64,000 nucleotides of DNA from positions 6,490,003 to 6,554,002 of the forward strand of contig OX030965.1 in assembly GCA_943735955.1 (NCBI GenBank), in the 5' to 3' direction. Positions 1 to 12,996 of this stretch are shown in pieces. The notes under the pieces are model-generated. The model searched no databases. It worked only from the letters and a program-made list of their open reading frames with translations, and was not told where the DNA came from. A program made the translations under genes and the position numbers. How positions within the stretch are numbered: position 1 is the stretch's first letter; every line of letters starts with the position of its first letter. The DNA comes from Piscicola geometra (taxonomy: Eukaryota > Annelida > Clitellata > Hirudinida > Piscicolidae).

Positions 1-2
1 AA

Positions 3-3000
3 CAACATCTACATGATTCGACATACAAAAATCTACAACTACAACAATCACATCAAGTCGAACTTGGCATTTACCATAGCTTCTCCCATAACAACAATCC
101 TACAAATACCCAATACATCCACAGCAACAACAGCAACTTCTACTCAACCAAGGAAAAGAATGTTACTTTCACAACGAAAACTATTATGACCAATGAATCG
201 AGTAATACATCAAAAACTAGAGTTTCTAACACTAATATCCACAAAGATCATACTTTTCAATCTTTCCGTCTATCTCTCCCATCATCATCTTTTCACGAAG
301 ATTCTCTAAATAATCAGGATGAAGTTAAAAACATCGATATTATATCTAACAGTAATCACAAAAGTCTCTCAAATCATTCAAATGAGCAGGTTTCACTTCC
401 ATACTTGTATGAAGTATTTAGTGATGAAATTCCTGATTCAGAATTTGAAAACACTCTTGAATTAAATGATATTGATGATAATTACAGTGTTTTAAATCAT
501 GATAATTTTTCAAATGCGGAGATGTGTAGACAGAATGAAGCTTGTTTTTCGATCGATTATGGAAAAGTACCTGAAAATAAAAATATGATAAAATCCTTTT
601 TGAAAAAAAGTATAGAAGGTACAGAAAACGGGGTTTTCGAAACTTATAACAGCTTCAACAAAATGAATAATTTTATTTATAAACAAAATTCAGTTATTTA
701 CAAAAACAATGACACTGATATATGTAATTTACTTCACACAACCTCTACAACTACCAGCACTCCAACAGGTTGTATTATAACAGAAAAAAATTCTTTTCAA
801 AGCACTCAACCATCCTGCAAAGGCTTCAGCCAATCATTGAAACATTCTTCATCCGCCATCCTAAACACCACCATTTCACAAAAAATAAATAATAATACGC
901 ATAATCATCATCCTTGTTATCATTCTTTTTCACCATCTTGCAACCATTACCAAAACAATTCTAGGCCATCATTTTTCAACTGCCTTAGCAACGAATATAA
1001 CACAGAAGTTATCAGTATCCATGAAGACCATCCCGTTAGCAATCGATACTGTGAAATGAGTGCTTATGCAAACTATAGAAATGATAATCAAAGTTCAACA
1101 TACAGTTTCAGTGCGAATCATGCAGCAAATACAAAAGAAAAAATTGGTCCAAATAAAAACTTTGATCAAAACAACACTGTCGTTATTGACAACAGGCAAA
1201 ATAACAGCAGCGACAGTAACAGCTTTGGCCACAACAGCCGCATCAATAATTGTAACATCTACAACATTAGAAAGTTTAACAATACTCTACAATCCCGTGA
1301 TGAAATTAAGTTTGCTAGTACTTTATACAATAAAGATGTTTTAGAAAATACAACTTCTTATGTCAATACACCTTTAAGCTCTGAACCTACCAAATCATTT
1401 GAGCAAAAACATTATTATCAGAATCATGCGACGAATCAACCTCTTTTTCATCTTTCTCTGAATCATCATCATCATCATCATTCAATCCATAATGATCTTC
1501 GTTATCATCAAAGTAATCATCGCCACTATCAACCGCTGGATGCTTTGCATACGTCTTTTAGCCACAACAACCATCACCAAAACTCTCACAACTATCCTTT
1601 CAACTATCAGCCTATATCCAAGAACTATACAACAGCACCATCCTTGCTTAACCTTGAGCAACAGTCAGCAACAAAAACACCTGTGTACAAATGGCTGACG
1701 ATTAAAAGATGCAACCCGAAAAGTAAGTTGAGAAAATAATTAAAATCTATTCATAAAAATATTTAATGTGGAAAAATCAGTATATATAATCAATAAAATA
1801 ATTTGAACTGAATTGATTTACAGATTCTAGAGTGAAAAAGTTTGTTCCTACCAGCATATCAAGCAGCTTCAAGACCCTTAACCAGCCTTCAAGTTCTTCA
1901 TCACAGAAGTCTACATATAATTCCGCTAACCAGTTATCTTTGCAAATGAAGCAACAACAGCAAAACATAAACATGATTTACTCAGATCAAGTTGATAAAA
2001 GTTCAGTTTCAACATCAAATCAAAGTTTACACGATGATAACAAACTTTACAATATTACAAATATTTCATCTAACACGGTTATTTTCAGCGACATCCACAA
2101 ACACGAAAAAAGCAATAGCAACAACAATAGTCTCACTAACATGATTGGCAACCAAACTATTGTCAGCAGCAGCACTAACAACATCAGAGACCAAGATACG
2201 TTACTCTGTAACACTGAAAAAGTTCATTTCAATCTTCATCCTTTTCCAAGTAACAGTTCTAATCAGAATTCAACTCAAACTGAAATGCTATCTTTAGGAA
2301 GATTTGCATCCGGAAATGAAGGTGAAGACAAAAAAGAAACAAAAGAATCCATTGAAAATAAGAGTATAAAAAATGAAATTTCGCTGACAAAAAATTCGTT
2401 CGATGCTTCTAATAAAAGTTTTGAGGGTTATAGCTACCATAATTCCCAAAGTGATTTGTTTAATAAAAATCATAAACTGAATGACACTGACCACCTAAAC
2501 AACAACCATAAAATTCGAAATTGTTCCGAACATGGCAATGAATGTAGAAAAATTCACACTAGCACTAATTACTGTGGTTTCGTGAATAATCTAAACAACC
2601 CTAACTTCAACAACCCAGCAAACAGCCAAAGCACCATCAACAACAACAACAACAATCTTGGACGTACGAACTTCAGTAATAAACAACTAACAGAACTAGA
2701 AAAAGAATTCCACTACAACAAATATCTAACACGAGCTCGTCGCATCGAAATCTCTAACAGTTTATTGCTGAACGAAGCGCAGGTTAAGATTTGGTTTCAA
2801 AACCGTCGAATGAAGCATAAGAAAAGACTCAAAGAAAGTCGCAATGCTGTTGGTGAAAAAGGAAGTGGCGTGCTTACAATGGAATGCATTGACGAGGGAA
2901 GTCTTGGTGAGGCTTTTGAAAGGGCGGGTGTGGAGAATGGTAGAGATTGGAGAAAGATTGGTGCTGGTGGAGAAATACAAGACAATATGGATAAGGGTTG

Positions 3001-3250
3001 TGATACCAGCACGAATAGCGATATAACAATAAAGTCAAGTATATTTAAGAATTTCAAATGCAATGATCACATTGGGACAGTGAGAAAAGGCACCGAAAGC
3101 ATTAATGAAAAGAAAATGAGCGGAATTGTCATCGAAGAAAGTCAAAATGATGTTTCAGTCAATATAAACCAATATAATAATGGTAGTTCAAAAGACAGAA
3201 ATAGTATAAGTGTTGAAAGTATTCAGAATTGTAATGCTATAAAATGCTAA
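3..3250 (+). CDS. lab: labial/Hox1 homeobox transcription factor, 5' partial
   Basis: Sequence-specific DNA-binding Hox protein of the anterior (labial/Hox1) class, acting in the nucleus with PBC/Exd partners. Two exons are visible: 3..1722 and 1824..3250. The donor is GTAAGT at 1723, the acceptor ends at 1823, and the split codon is AAT. The first exon is open from base 3 with no stop, so the ATG at 186 is only the first Met in the window and the true start lies to the left. Exon 1 is rich in Asn, Ser and His (seven-His run near 1470) and ends with the PBC-binding hexapeptide YKWL at 1686..1697, directly before the intron. The homeodomain lies in exon 2. At least 1048 residues are encoded, which is long for a Hox protein. 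In leeches the labial ortholog has been called Lox7; that equivalence is inferred. Confidence 0.93.
2651..2830 (+). other. homeobox of the labial/Hox1 gene
   Basis: Encodes a complete 60-residue homeodomain with Arg5 and helix 3 carrying Trp48, Phe49, Gln50, Asn51 and Arg53 ([10 protein letters not shown]). The stretch [15 protein letters not shown] and the block [10 protein letters not shown] are diagnostic of the labial/Hox1 class. Small departures from the usual class consensus are Ala43 and His56. About 275 residues of Asn/Ser-rich linker separate it from the hexapeptide. Confidence 0.97.
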
Positions 3251-3680
3251 TATTAATAATGTTCATCAAAAGATTTATAACTACACGGTACAAATGATTT
3301 GAGGGTTAATTAAATATTATTTTTAAACAAAAAAATAATAATCATTCCTTATCCTCCCGTCCACTTTAGTTTTTATTGAAGTTTTTTGTTTCTTGAAGAT
3401 GTTCCTATAACAAATCTTAAGATTATTCATTTCAAATTTTCACTTTGACAAATATTTTGCAAGTCATAGTTTCAATTAATATTTTTCTTTTTATATTCTG
3501 ATTTTTTGGGATATTTTAAACGTTTATATCTTAATTAATGTTTTTACTTTCTTGTTTTATTGTTGTAATATTATATACAGTTACTGATGGTTTTAAATGT
3601 CTTTTTTATTTTTTGAACCAATTGTAAATAAAATGTTTTCTAAATAAATCGGAATAAAGAAGTTGATGATTATAAGAAAA
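3251..3680 (+). other. Hox1 3' UTR with clustered poly(A) signals
   Basis: AT-rich sequence after the TAA at 3248..3250. Three AATAAA hexamers lie close together at 3627..3632, 3643..3648 and 3653..3658, so the transcript probably ends near 3670-3690. The end point is inferred. Confidence 0.55.
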
Positions 3681-6600
3681 AGTAAGGTGTTCAACATTAC
3701 AATTTAACATTTTTGAACGTTTCTAATTATACGCCAGAGGGTGTGAACGATTTTCAATACTCTTCAGTGAAAGTAAAACCCTGATAAAGTTTCCTAACAT
3801 ACAGTTCTCAAAAATAAACATTTTGACATTTTTATTTAAAAAAAGTGTGGTTTCAGTTGACCATTTAACTAGATCAACTTGAGAATCTGCAAAGGTTCTT
3901 GAAAAACCACTTATGAACAAGTACGTGCAAACAAGGGTAAGTTTATTTTTTTTTTGCTGTGTGTTTATGTTGGTTTGGTTTTATAAATGAAAAGTTAGAC
4001 TCGGATTTGAGTTTAAATAATTAATTTTCAAGTTAGAATCATTATTTTTATTTTTGAAATGAATAAAAGAATTTTTGAAATGTTTGATTATATAAATTAG
4101 CACTAAACCTTTTAGAAAACAAATGTTTTTATCATTTACACACCATGTTATCCTCTATTGTATTAAAATGTTTTAAGTCTTGAAATAAAAATTGTTTTAT
4201 GTATTTATTTATATATACAAACGAAAATTCATAAACTTGATTTTAAATCCTCTTCATAGCTTCCTTGTGAACACGATCACGTTCGCTTGGTTTGTGCAAA
4301 CATTGGCGCAGGGCATAATTTTCTGGACAGGAAACATTAGTCTATATACCGAAGATCTTTTTTTTGTCTAAATATTTGCACATTTGTATGAAACTTTAAG
4401 ATTTTAAAGAAACCATTGTAATACCTTTCTTCCAAAAGAGACTGAATAAAAATTGTTCGCTCAAAATTGTAAAAGTATAAATATAAACTACTGAGATTCT
4501 GAATAAACCAATACCTGAAATCAAATTTTCAAAAACATGAAAAGAAAACGCGTAAAAGCAAGGAATCTCAGTGCATTGAGAAGGTTCTTTGCGTGATGGT
4601 TTATAAAAGAATAGAAATTCTTGTGAATAAGTTTTAAGATAATCCTTTTTAAACATAAATGCGCATTTATCTGTATTCAGAAAAAGCCTTACAGGTAAGA
4701 ACGACAAAAAAAGAGAAAAACTTAAACAGTAATTAAAAATAATAATACTACTACTAATACAATAATTTTAGAAAAATGAGTCTCAATTCAAGTAAAAATA
4801 ACAATAAAATGTAAAAAATAATTATGAGAACAACAGAAAATTATTATAAAAATAGCGATAAAATATTAAATAAATCAAAAACAGCACAAATATCAGGACA
4901 TATCTGACTACAATCTCAAGCTACAGCTTCACATAGCAGACAAGTTAATACAGGTAAAAATTAATAAAGGTGATTCCCACGTGCGTGATCAGTCAAGCGT
5001 GAAGACGAATGTGTCATTACGAATTATAGTTAGTTAACTAAGCAAGAATAACAAGAATACAATTGATAATCTTTTGGAATTACCTTCATTATTTAATGCG
5101 AGTATTGTGCTGTTATGTGATAATAGGCACTTTCATTAGTTGAGTCTTGCTAACTCAGTCACTAGAAACTTTTGTAACAACATGATCATAATAATAATAA
5201 TGAAACTAAAACGGTTTATATTTCACATTTCTTTTCTATCGATTATTTTTCATAGAATCATTTTTTCATACTTCCCACTTTTTTCACTTCTTTTGTTGAA
5301 TGTTTTTTTCAATCTTCTTACATCTCTTTTTCTCAGGCTTTCCTATTAACTCAGAAATTATTCCCAATAACAACATTCAGAAAAGTCCGAAAGATTACTG
5401 TAATTAAAAGATTAAGTCCACTAGCATACTCTGTTTCAATTCGTTCCATGAAAATAATAATTATTGTCTAACAGCCTTTAAAGTATTATTTATTATTATT
5501 AGTATTATTAATACAGTACTTTGAAGTATAAATTTTTTTTCTCACTAAATTGCTTAAAACAATATTTGAAAACCCAAGAAAAAAACTCGAAAGCTGAAAA
5601 AAGTTGAGGGTAAGCAATAATAAAATTATATACTTCGAGTTCTATAATGCATTCGTAATAAGAAAAAAAGTTTTTTTTAGACAGTGTTTGTTGGTGCAAT
5701 AGTGAAAATATTCATTAAAAAGGGTAAGTTAAATTATTTAAAAATAAGAGGTGGAGAATGATGAAAGTCTTGGCTGTTTAAAAACAAAAAAATAATTTTT
5801 TGAATGGTATTAAGAGATTTTCGTAAACCTTTCCTATCACGACATATTAAGAAAAAGTTATATAGTATTTTGGTGAAAAAAAACCAAAAGTAGTTAGTTT
5901 TGTATTGTTTAATTTTACTCTTGAATAATTATATAGATTATAATCTAAAACATTCAGGAAGATTCCAAGATTCATACTTAAACGACCTCAACATACGCAC
6001 TGCATATTAATAAAAACAAATAAAAGTATGCAACACAATATAACAGCTAGAAAAGACACAAACTCAGCATAGCTTGCATAAATATGCCGAAATGTCAGAG
6101 GGCGCTGAAGCGTGAAGAAACGACTAAGCCTCTGCGAAGAATGAATGAGCCCCTGCGAAAAACAGCACGCTATTCACATTAGTAATTATAAGTGGTTGGT
6201 GATATTATATTAATTAATAATTATACGTGATTAGACTTATTAAAAATAATAATTGACTTGAAGGAAAGAAATTATGAAAAATGGTTGGTTGATGGGTTAT
6301 TCAGATGGAGAGATCGTTAGTGGACGAAATAAAAAAGAGCTGGTTTACAGAATTATCAACTATTAAAATCAATAATATTCAAACTTTACAGTTAATCTAT
6401 TGTTTCAAATGATATTAATATTAATTTGAAAATGAAAAGTCTAGTGTTTAATGGATAGGCTAAGTACTTTAAGAATTTGAATGCTTCAGTCTTTTATAAA
6501 AGAAAGGATGTGGCATTGCGAGCAAGAAAAAGTATAGATTGAATAAATATGATGTTAAAAATGTGGAAAAGGAAAATAAGGATCATAGTGCTTGGGATGA

Positions 6601-8010
6601 TCGAAATTATTTTGATTTAATGAAATTTTAGTTTTATTTTTTCACTTAAAAAGCCTTAAACAACATTATTCTACAAAAAAACATTAAAAAAACAATAACT
6701 TAACCAAGGTCAACTTTTTCAACAAATCTACCTCCAACATCAGTCACTCCTTAGCATCAACCACCTCAACCACATCAACCCCCCTTACAATCACTACCCC
6801 AACAACACCCTCAACACCACTAAAAACCTCAACCCCACCAACACCATCTACCTTGACCTCTTTTACTTCCTTCTCACTAACACCATCAACCCAACCAACA
6901 CCATCAACCCGTAAGCCCAACACCATCAACCCGTAAGCCCAACACCATCAACCCAACCAACACCATCAACCCGTAAGCCCAACACCATCAACCCAACCAA
7001 CACCATCAACCCGTAAGCCCAACACCATCAACCCAACCAACACCATCAACCCAACCAACCACATCAACCCAACCAACACCATCAACCCGTAAGCCCAACA
7101 CCATCAACCCAACCAACACCATCAACACGTAAGCCCAACACCATCAACCCAACCAACACCATCAACCCGTAAGCCCAACACCATCAACCCGTAAGCCCAA
7201 CACCATCAACAGGTAAGTGGAAGACCAACACACTCTGCACGCCTCAAAGCCTCTCAGGTAGCATTCTTTCATTGCTTCAAGCACGCAAATAATCCATTAT
7301 AAATGAATATATATACTTGAATAACTATTAATATAATATATAAATGTTAAGACACGTATTAGGTGTGTCTTAACGTTTCTTCAATGTATATTAACAATAT
7401 TAATTTTCTTTTGGTATACCTATCACAAATTCATAACCCTCGATATGCCCTAGTAGGATAATGGGGAAGGTATAAATGAATAGAGTGGTAAAAATGCTTG
7501 GCTGAAGAGGAATCATTGAAAGCTCTTCATTCTAAGACATTATCTCGCTTGGAAGAAGGATTAGGTCCAGCTTAAAAGGTGGGGTTTGCCTTAAGAAACT
7601 CAAATTTTATTGATTTTTAATCATTCATAAGAGTTAATTAGCTCATTAAATATATTGTATTTAAGAAAACATTATTTTTTTGATTTTGAAATTCAATAGA
7701 TTACTTGCAAAATGTTTAACCAAACTAATTTATCGAAAAATTCTTTTTTTTCGGGTTGGAAAAAAAGAATTAATAAAATAGTGCGACAGCGTCGAAAAAA
7801 TAACAAAAAAGATATTTTAAAAGCAAAATTCAAAGAAAGCTGATATCAAATTTAGGTTTAAAAAAAGTGTACCGTTTAATACTTCTTAGTTTTATAGCGT
7901 ATAGGGAATAGCGATTTTAGTTTTTATCCCGTCGCTTTTTATTTATTTATAATCTTCTAATAAATTTCATTATAAGTAAGAAATCATATTATATCATTTC
8001 CATTTAAAAG
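3681..8010. other. gene-poor interval between Hox1 and Sox
   Basis: About 4.3 kb of AT-rich DNA with no convincing complete gene. Three things stand out. A less AT-rich island at about 4255-4345 could hold a small exon on either strand. A Thr/Ser/Pro-like low-complexity stretch (6720-6900) runs into a minisatellite (6890-7215). A possible TATA-like GGTATAAATG lies near 7468. Upstream exons or promoter elements of the Sox gene may lie here, but I cannot place them. Confidence 0.5.
6890..7215. repeat. minisatellite of mixed 22-bp and 18-bp units
   Basis: Alternating units related to CAACCCGTAAGCCCAACACC and CAACCCAACCAACACCAT, with 8 copies carrying GTAAGC. The array ends in CAG followed by GTAAGT near 7211, a perfect 5' splice-site consensus. 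The 18- and 22-base units differ by 4, so reading frame is not kept across the array and it is unlikely to be translated as a whole. Confidence 0.9.
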
Positions 8011-11000
8011 ATGAGAGAAGAAAACTTTAAAAAGAATTTTCAAAGCCTTGAAGCAGGAAAAAATGACACTGCAAAGTTTTCAGTTTCCACAATTGAAACA
8101 ACTTCAACTACTGATACTACAAAAGCTATTTTCAAAAATAATCTTTCAACCACGCTAACGCCCTCAACAGAGGACATTACATCATGTATTACTGAAACTT
8201 CCTCAGTTTCGAATATGTATTCAACTTCAGCATGCCAATCTGTTAAAAAAACAGAAATCGATACATCTATTTTGTCTACTTCTTCAAATATTCCATTTAC
8301 AAAATCGATGGAAATCGAGCCAGCAAATGTTACGACGTCAGCTCTATCAAACCAAAAAACAGAATCGTCGAAAAATTATGCTGTCGCAAGTGCTTCAGAT
8401 TCTCCAGATAAATCATTCTCTACCGAAGATAACAAGCTTTCAAATGCTGAAAACACTGAAAAAAAGTCTGATTTGGAAAAAAATGTCTTAAATAATAAAA
8501 ATCTTTCAGTGTCTCTAAAAACTTTTCCCGATGCTGCCACTTTACTTACGGAATTGTCAGAACAAAAAACAACGAAGAAGGAAAATTTAAACGAAAGGAA
8601 CAAAACTATGAAAGTCGTTCCTAGCGATGCCGAAACCTCGACAGAAGTATCGAAGAGCGAGTGTGCATTGAAAAGTTCTGTGGCTGGAATACCGAGAGTT
8701 GGCGATTTTGAAGACTCAACGATAGCTCTCAACGTTTCAGGTGCCTACAATGGGTTTAAATTTTCGAAAGAAACTGTGGAAAAAACATCATCGACAACAG
8801 AAGCAGAAGCATCCAAAATTGCTACAACCGCAACCTTAATGGCAGCAGAAACATCAAAAGAAGAGGCTACTACATCAACAACATTAGAAGCAAAAATTGA
8901 AAAAAGCCTAACCGATGCAACTACCTTAGAAAACAAAACAACACTTATAACTTCATCAGCGGCAACCACAACAGCAGTTACATCTTCAAATACAACAATG
9001 ATAAAAACATCCGTTTTGTCAAAAACTTTAAACCAAGAAACATCCGCAACTATCACTCCATCTCTCTTTGCCTCATCTTCTTCTCCAATTTCATCTTTTA
9101 TACTGTCAGTAACCATCTTCTCATCATTACCAGCAACATCTATAGATTCAATAACAACAAGCAAAACACCAATCACAGAAATAGCAACCACACCAACTCC
9201 AACAGCAAAGATTTTACCTTTGCCGACTTTAAAAACGTCGGTTAACTCTTTGAAATCACTTTTGACAACGTCTACAGCAACTGATATAAACGTACTTAAC
9301 ACTGCTCCTATAAGTTCTGAAAACTTAATTGTAACAACTGATTTCCTAACGATAACCACGACTAATACAAAAACATCTTTATCAACAATTGCCACTTTTT
9401 CTTCATTCACTACACCAAAGATGATGGCAACAACACCCATTCCAGCTGTTCTCCCAAACATTAAAATGAGTGCTCCAAAAATTGTGTTCACTACTAAAAC
9501 TCCAACACCAACAACACCATCAACAAACATCATTTTATACCCGTCCACAACAACTTCTTCAGCTTCACTTTGTAATAACGTCTCTAAAACAATCTTGACT
9601 TCTTCTTCTTCAGAAGTTTCAAAATCTTCACTTGAAAGCAAAAATGACTTCAAAAGTCAAAAAACGCTCAAATCTGAAAAATTAGAACTTAAAGATAACA
9701 GAGGAAAGAGGAAGCGACCAAATGAAAACGATGGGAAATGTTTGCAAGAAAACAGCTCCCAGTTAGATACCCAGTCGCAAAAAGTACTTGAAAAGACAGA
9801 TGAAAGTTCTGTTAACAGTGATAGTTTTGAAAATGGGAAAAAGAAAAAACTGATTTTCTATGGAGAATCAAACATGGAAACTGAAAACGGAAAAGGTTTA
9901 ACCAGTACATTTTCCACAAACGATGGCTCAATTTCTTATAGTAATTTAAAAAATTCAAAAAACAACGATGAAGAATATATACCAAAAAAGAGAAGTCAAA
10001 GTGTTAAAAAGAACGAGCTTAGTAAAGTAAAAAACCTGTCAGTCACGGAAAAAACTAAAAAAACTAAGCAAGAAAACAAGACAGGAAAGAATGCTAGTGC
10101 TGAATCTACAGAACTCAATAAAGTCAAACCAGCTACAACGAACGAAGTTGTGTTTAAAATAAAAGAGAATGTAAGTAATTTTTATAAAGATAATAAAATA
10201 AAATATGACAGTTTTCCTGGGAAGAAAAACAATACGAAAGCTTACAGCAATGACATTTCTGGAGTGGATAGTGTTACACATAGTAACATAGTTTCCCTGA
10301 AAAATCAAATTTCAGAAAATTCTAGAAAGTTAGAAAATAACGTGGCTTTGTGTCAACAACAGCAACAGCAACAAAGTGTTGAGTCATATCAGCATCAACT
10401 TTACCAAAAACAAAATATTAATATAGTACAAGATGAAACTAAACTACAAAAAGTTATTTTCGATGAAAACAACAATAATGTCCTGATGAGCGATCAGGGA
10501 AGCAGCGAGCAAACTCCATCTACTTCTTTAAACAACGAAGAAGCATCAAACGAAACTAAAATGTTGCATTTGTTACAGTCGCAACAGCAACAGCAACAAC
10601 AACTCTACCAGCAATACTTGTTGCAACAACAGTTTCTGAAAGAACAAATGGAACACAAAGTTGTTGAACCAGATGCTGAAAAAAATACGGACCAAAGTCA
10701 AAACTTTTTTCCGATTTATTCCTCGTTAACTTACAACAACCAACCACATCAACAGCAAGATCAGCAACAAAAACAACAGCAACAAAACTACTACAACAAC
10801 GAGGAAATTGAAGGAAGTCATAGTTTCCAAGAGCTGAGACCAATCGATCCAGACCAGTTCAAATTGTATGGTGCGTCCCATTTATCCGAGCAAGATCAAA
10901 TGAACTTCCAGCAAAATTACATGTTCCAACAGCTGCTTCAACAACCACAACACTTCCAGCAACAACACTATGAAACGCCTAAAAGCTTAACAAGTGAACA

Positions 11001-12996
11001 GACAAAAAAGTTAGCCGTCAATGAAATGTACGCTCAACAGCAACAACTGCTGCAGCAACAACATCAACAGCAACAACAACACCAACAACAACAGCAACAT
11101 CAACAACAAAAACAACAAACACAACATTCTTCAAATCAGAATGAAATTCAAAAAAGTTTTCATGAAAAGATGTCGATGTATCAACCAAAAAAACAGCAAG
11201 CTGTATCGTCGTCGCCTCAAACCAACGATCAGCAGGACTTCAACCCTCTCCAAATCAATCTTCCAGAAGATGACGCCGTTCAAAATGTTTCACCACAGAC
11301 GAAGATTTCTCAAAGTAGCATAATTCAAAACTTCCTTTTGAGTCAGCTCAGTCAGAATGGCGAACAAGGCTCAAACGGTTTGAACTTTTCGTCATCTTTC
11401 ACTAACTCGATTTCCACCATCACCATTCCTGGAAATCTTTTTATCACTAAAAATAAAAACAATAATGATAATGAAGACAAAAGTGAAAAACTATCCAACG
11501 AGTCCAAGGTTATTCATTATTTTATATTTTCGATGAGCATTGAATTAATTAAAAACATTAATTTATAATTTTCTAAAAGTTTGGAAAAAAATAAATCATT
11601 TTCTTTTATTTCAAGGTTTGAAACTTTTACACACACTTTATTTTAAGCCACATCGGAAACCAATTTACATTGTCCCATTCAGGTTAAACGTCCAATGAAC
11701 GCTTTCATGGTGTGGTCAAGAGTTGAAAGAAGGAAGATTTCTCAGGCCAACCCGACCATGCATAATTCTGACATCTCGAAGAAACTGGGCAGTGAATGGA
11801 AAAACATGCCTGACGACAAAAAGTGCTTTTATAAAGACGAAGCGAAAAGACTCAGAACTGAGCACATGATTCATCATCCAGACTACAAATACAAGCCGAG
11901 AAGACGTCGCAACGCTGTTACTAATGGTGCAAACACCTTTGTTAATATTCCAGCGAATCTTCTGAGCTCTATAAAGATTCCACAACTGATTGCCAACGCT
12001 ACTAGTATTTCTTTGAAGGGAAATGCATCTTTTGTCGATGGTTTGAACCTGAATACTTCTTCTAATGATAACACAATGACTACAATTAACTTTGTTAACA
12101 ACACTGTTGAAGTTGGAAACAACAACAGTAAAAGCCACAATGTTAACAACGTCAGCACGGCAACAAATAACAATTCTATCAGTGGCAATGATAGCAGCAG
12201 CAACAACAACACAAGCGTTCACTACAACTACAACAACGACCATTCGAAAATTTCTACCCCATCATTCAACACACAACAATTTGAGATCCAACAACAACAG
12301 TTATTGTTACAGCAACAATATCAACAAATGCAACAACAAAACACAGAAAGATTATATCACAATCCCAATTCTTATCTACAGAATCTCCAGCCTATGAAAG
12401 ACGACGAGAATGAAGAAGACAACAACAAAAGTCTTCAACAACAATTACAACAAATACAATATCACAACTTTCTGATTCAGCTACAACAACAACAGCAACA
12501 AAATCTGGCAAATCAAAGCTTCTTGAATGGAGATGCTAGCATGACTGAACTCAAACAAGACAACCACAACAACCACGATCAATTGAAAGCTGCCCACTAT
12601 AGCCTTGACAAGTCGCAGCTAGGAAGTCAAGAAATTTACCAAGAGCAACTCAAAACCAATCATTTACTTGAAGACAACTCAGATAAGCTAACTCAAAATC
12701 TCTTCCAATTACCAAACCAAAATCTTCTCAACACGCAACAACTAAACACACAACAGATCAACTACCCACCTTATTACTTCCCAAACAACACCAGCTACTC
12801 TCTTCCCTTCATCAACCAGTTCCAAAACATGCAACAGCAAGAATCTCCAATGCAACACGACACCTACAATCACTCCTCCAACCATTCCACCGCAGCCATC
12901 AACACCCTTCCATCTCCCGTTACTGCTACAGCGAGTACAGTGCCTTCATACATGGAAAGGAATGGAGCAATTAACTATTCCATTCCTAAAGACTAA
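8011..12996 (+). CDS. large Sox-family HMG-box transcription factor
   Basis: SRY-related HMG-box protein that bends DNA in the nucleus. Two exons: 8011..11508 (1166 codons, phase 0) and 11683..12996. The joint reads ESK then [12 protein letters not shown], so the HMG box begins at the second exon. Total length is 1603 aa, several times the usual Sox size. Residues about 10-540 are Thr/Ser/Ala-rich, a basic GKRKRP patch lies near residue 565, and residues about 780-1080 are Gln-rich with many Q runs. The tail after the HMG box is Asn/Gln-rich. An in-frame TAA just before 8011 supports that Met, although an AG there could also be an acceptor. The donor at 11509 (GTTATT) is weak, so the join is the least certain part. 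Group is unclear: B-like and C-like box residues are mixed. Confidence 0.82.
11683..11913 (+). other. HMG box of the Sox gene
   Basis: Encodes the Sox signature [10 protein letters not shown] followed by [26 protein letters not shown] and the closing [12 protein letters not shown]. All core aromatic and basic positions of a Sox HMG domain are present. EAKRLR and MHNS look SoxB-like, while the ERRKI segment is closer to SoxC/D. Subgroup assignment needs a tree. Confidence 0.95.

Noticed and set aside
1832..3250. Separate homeobox gene starting at a GTG codon at 1832
   Set aside because: The phase-compatible AG at 1823 and the hexapeptide exon upstream show it is exon 2 of the Hox1 gene; GTG is not a plausible eukaryotic start here.
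6890..7215. CRISPR-like array of repeated units
   Set aside because: Units are directly tandem with no unique spacers, and the DNA is eukaryotic; it is a minisatellite.
8745..9653. 302-aa Val-rich minus-strand frame
   Set aside because: Antisense shadow of the Thr/Ser-rich Sox exon; Thr/Ser codons read backwards give Val/Asp/Glu.
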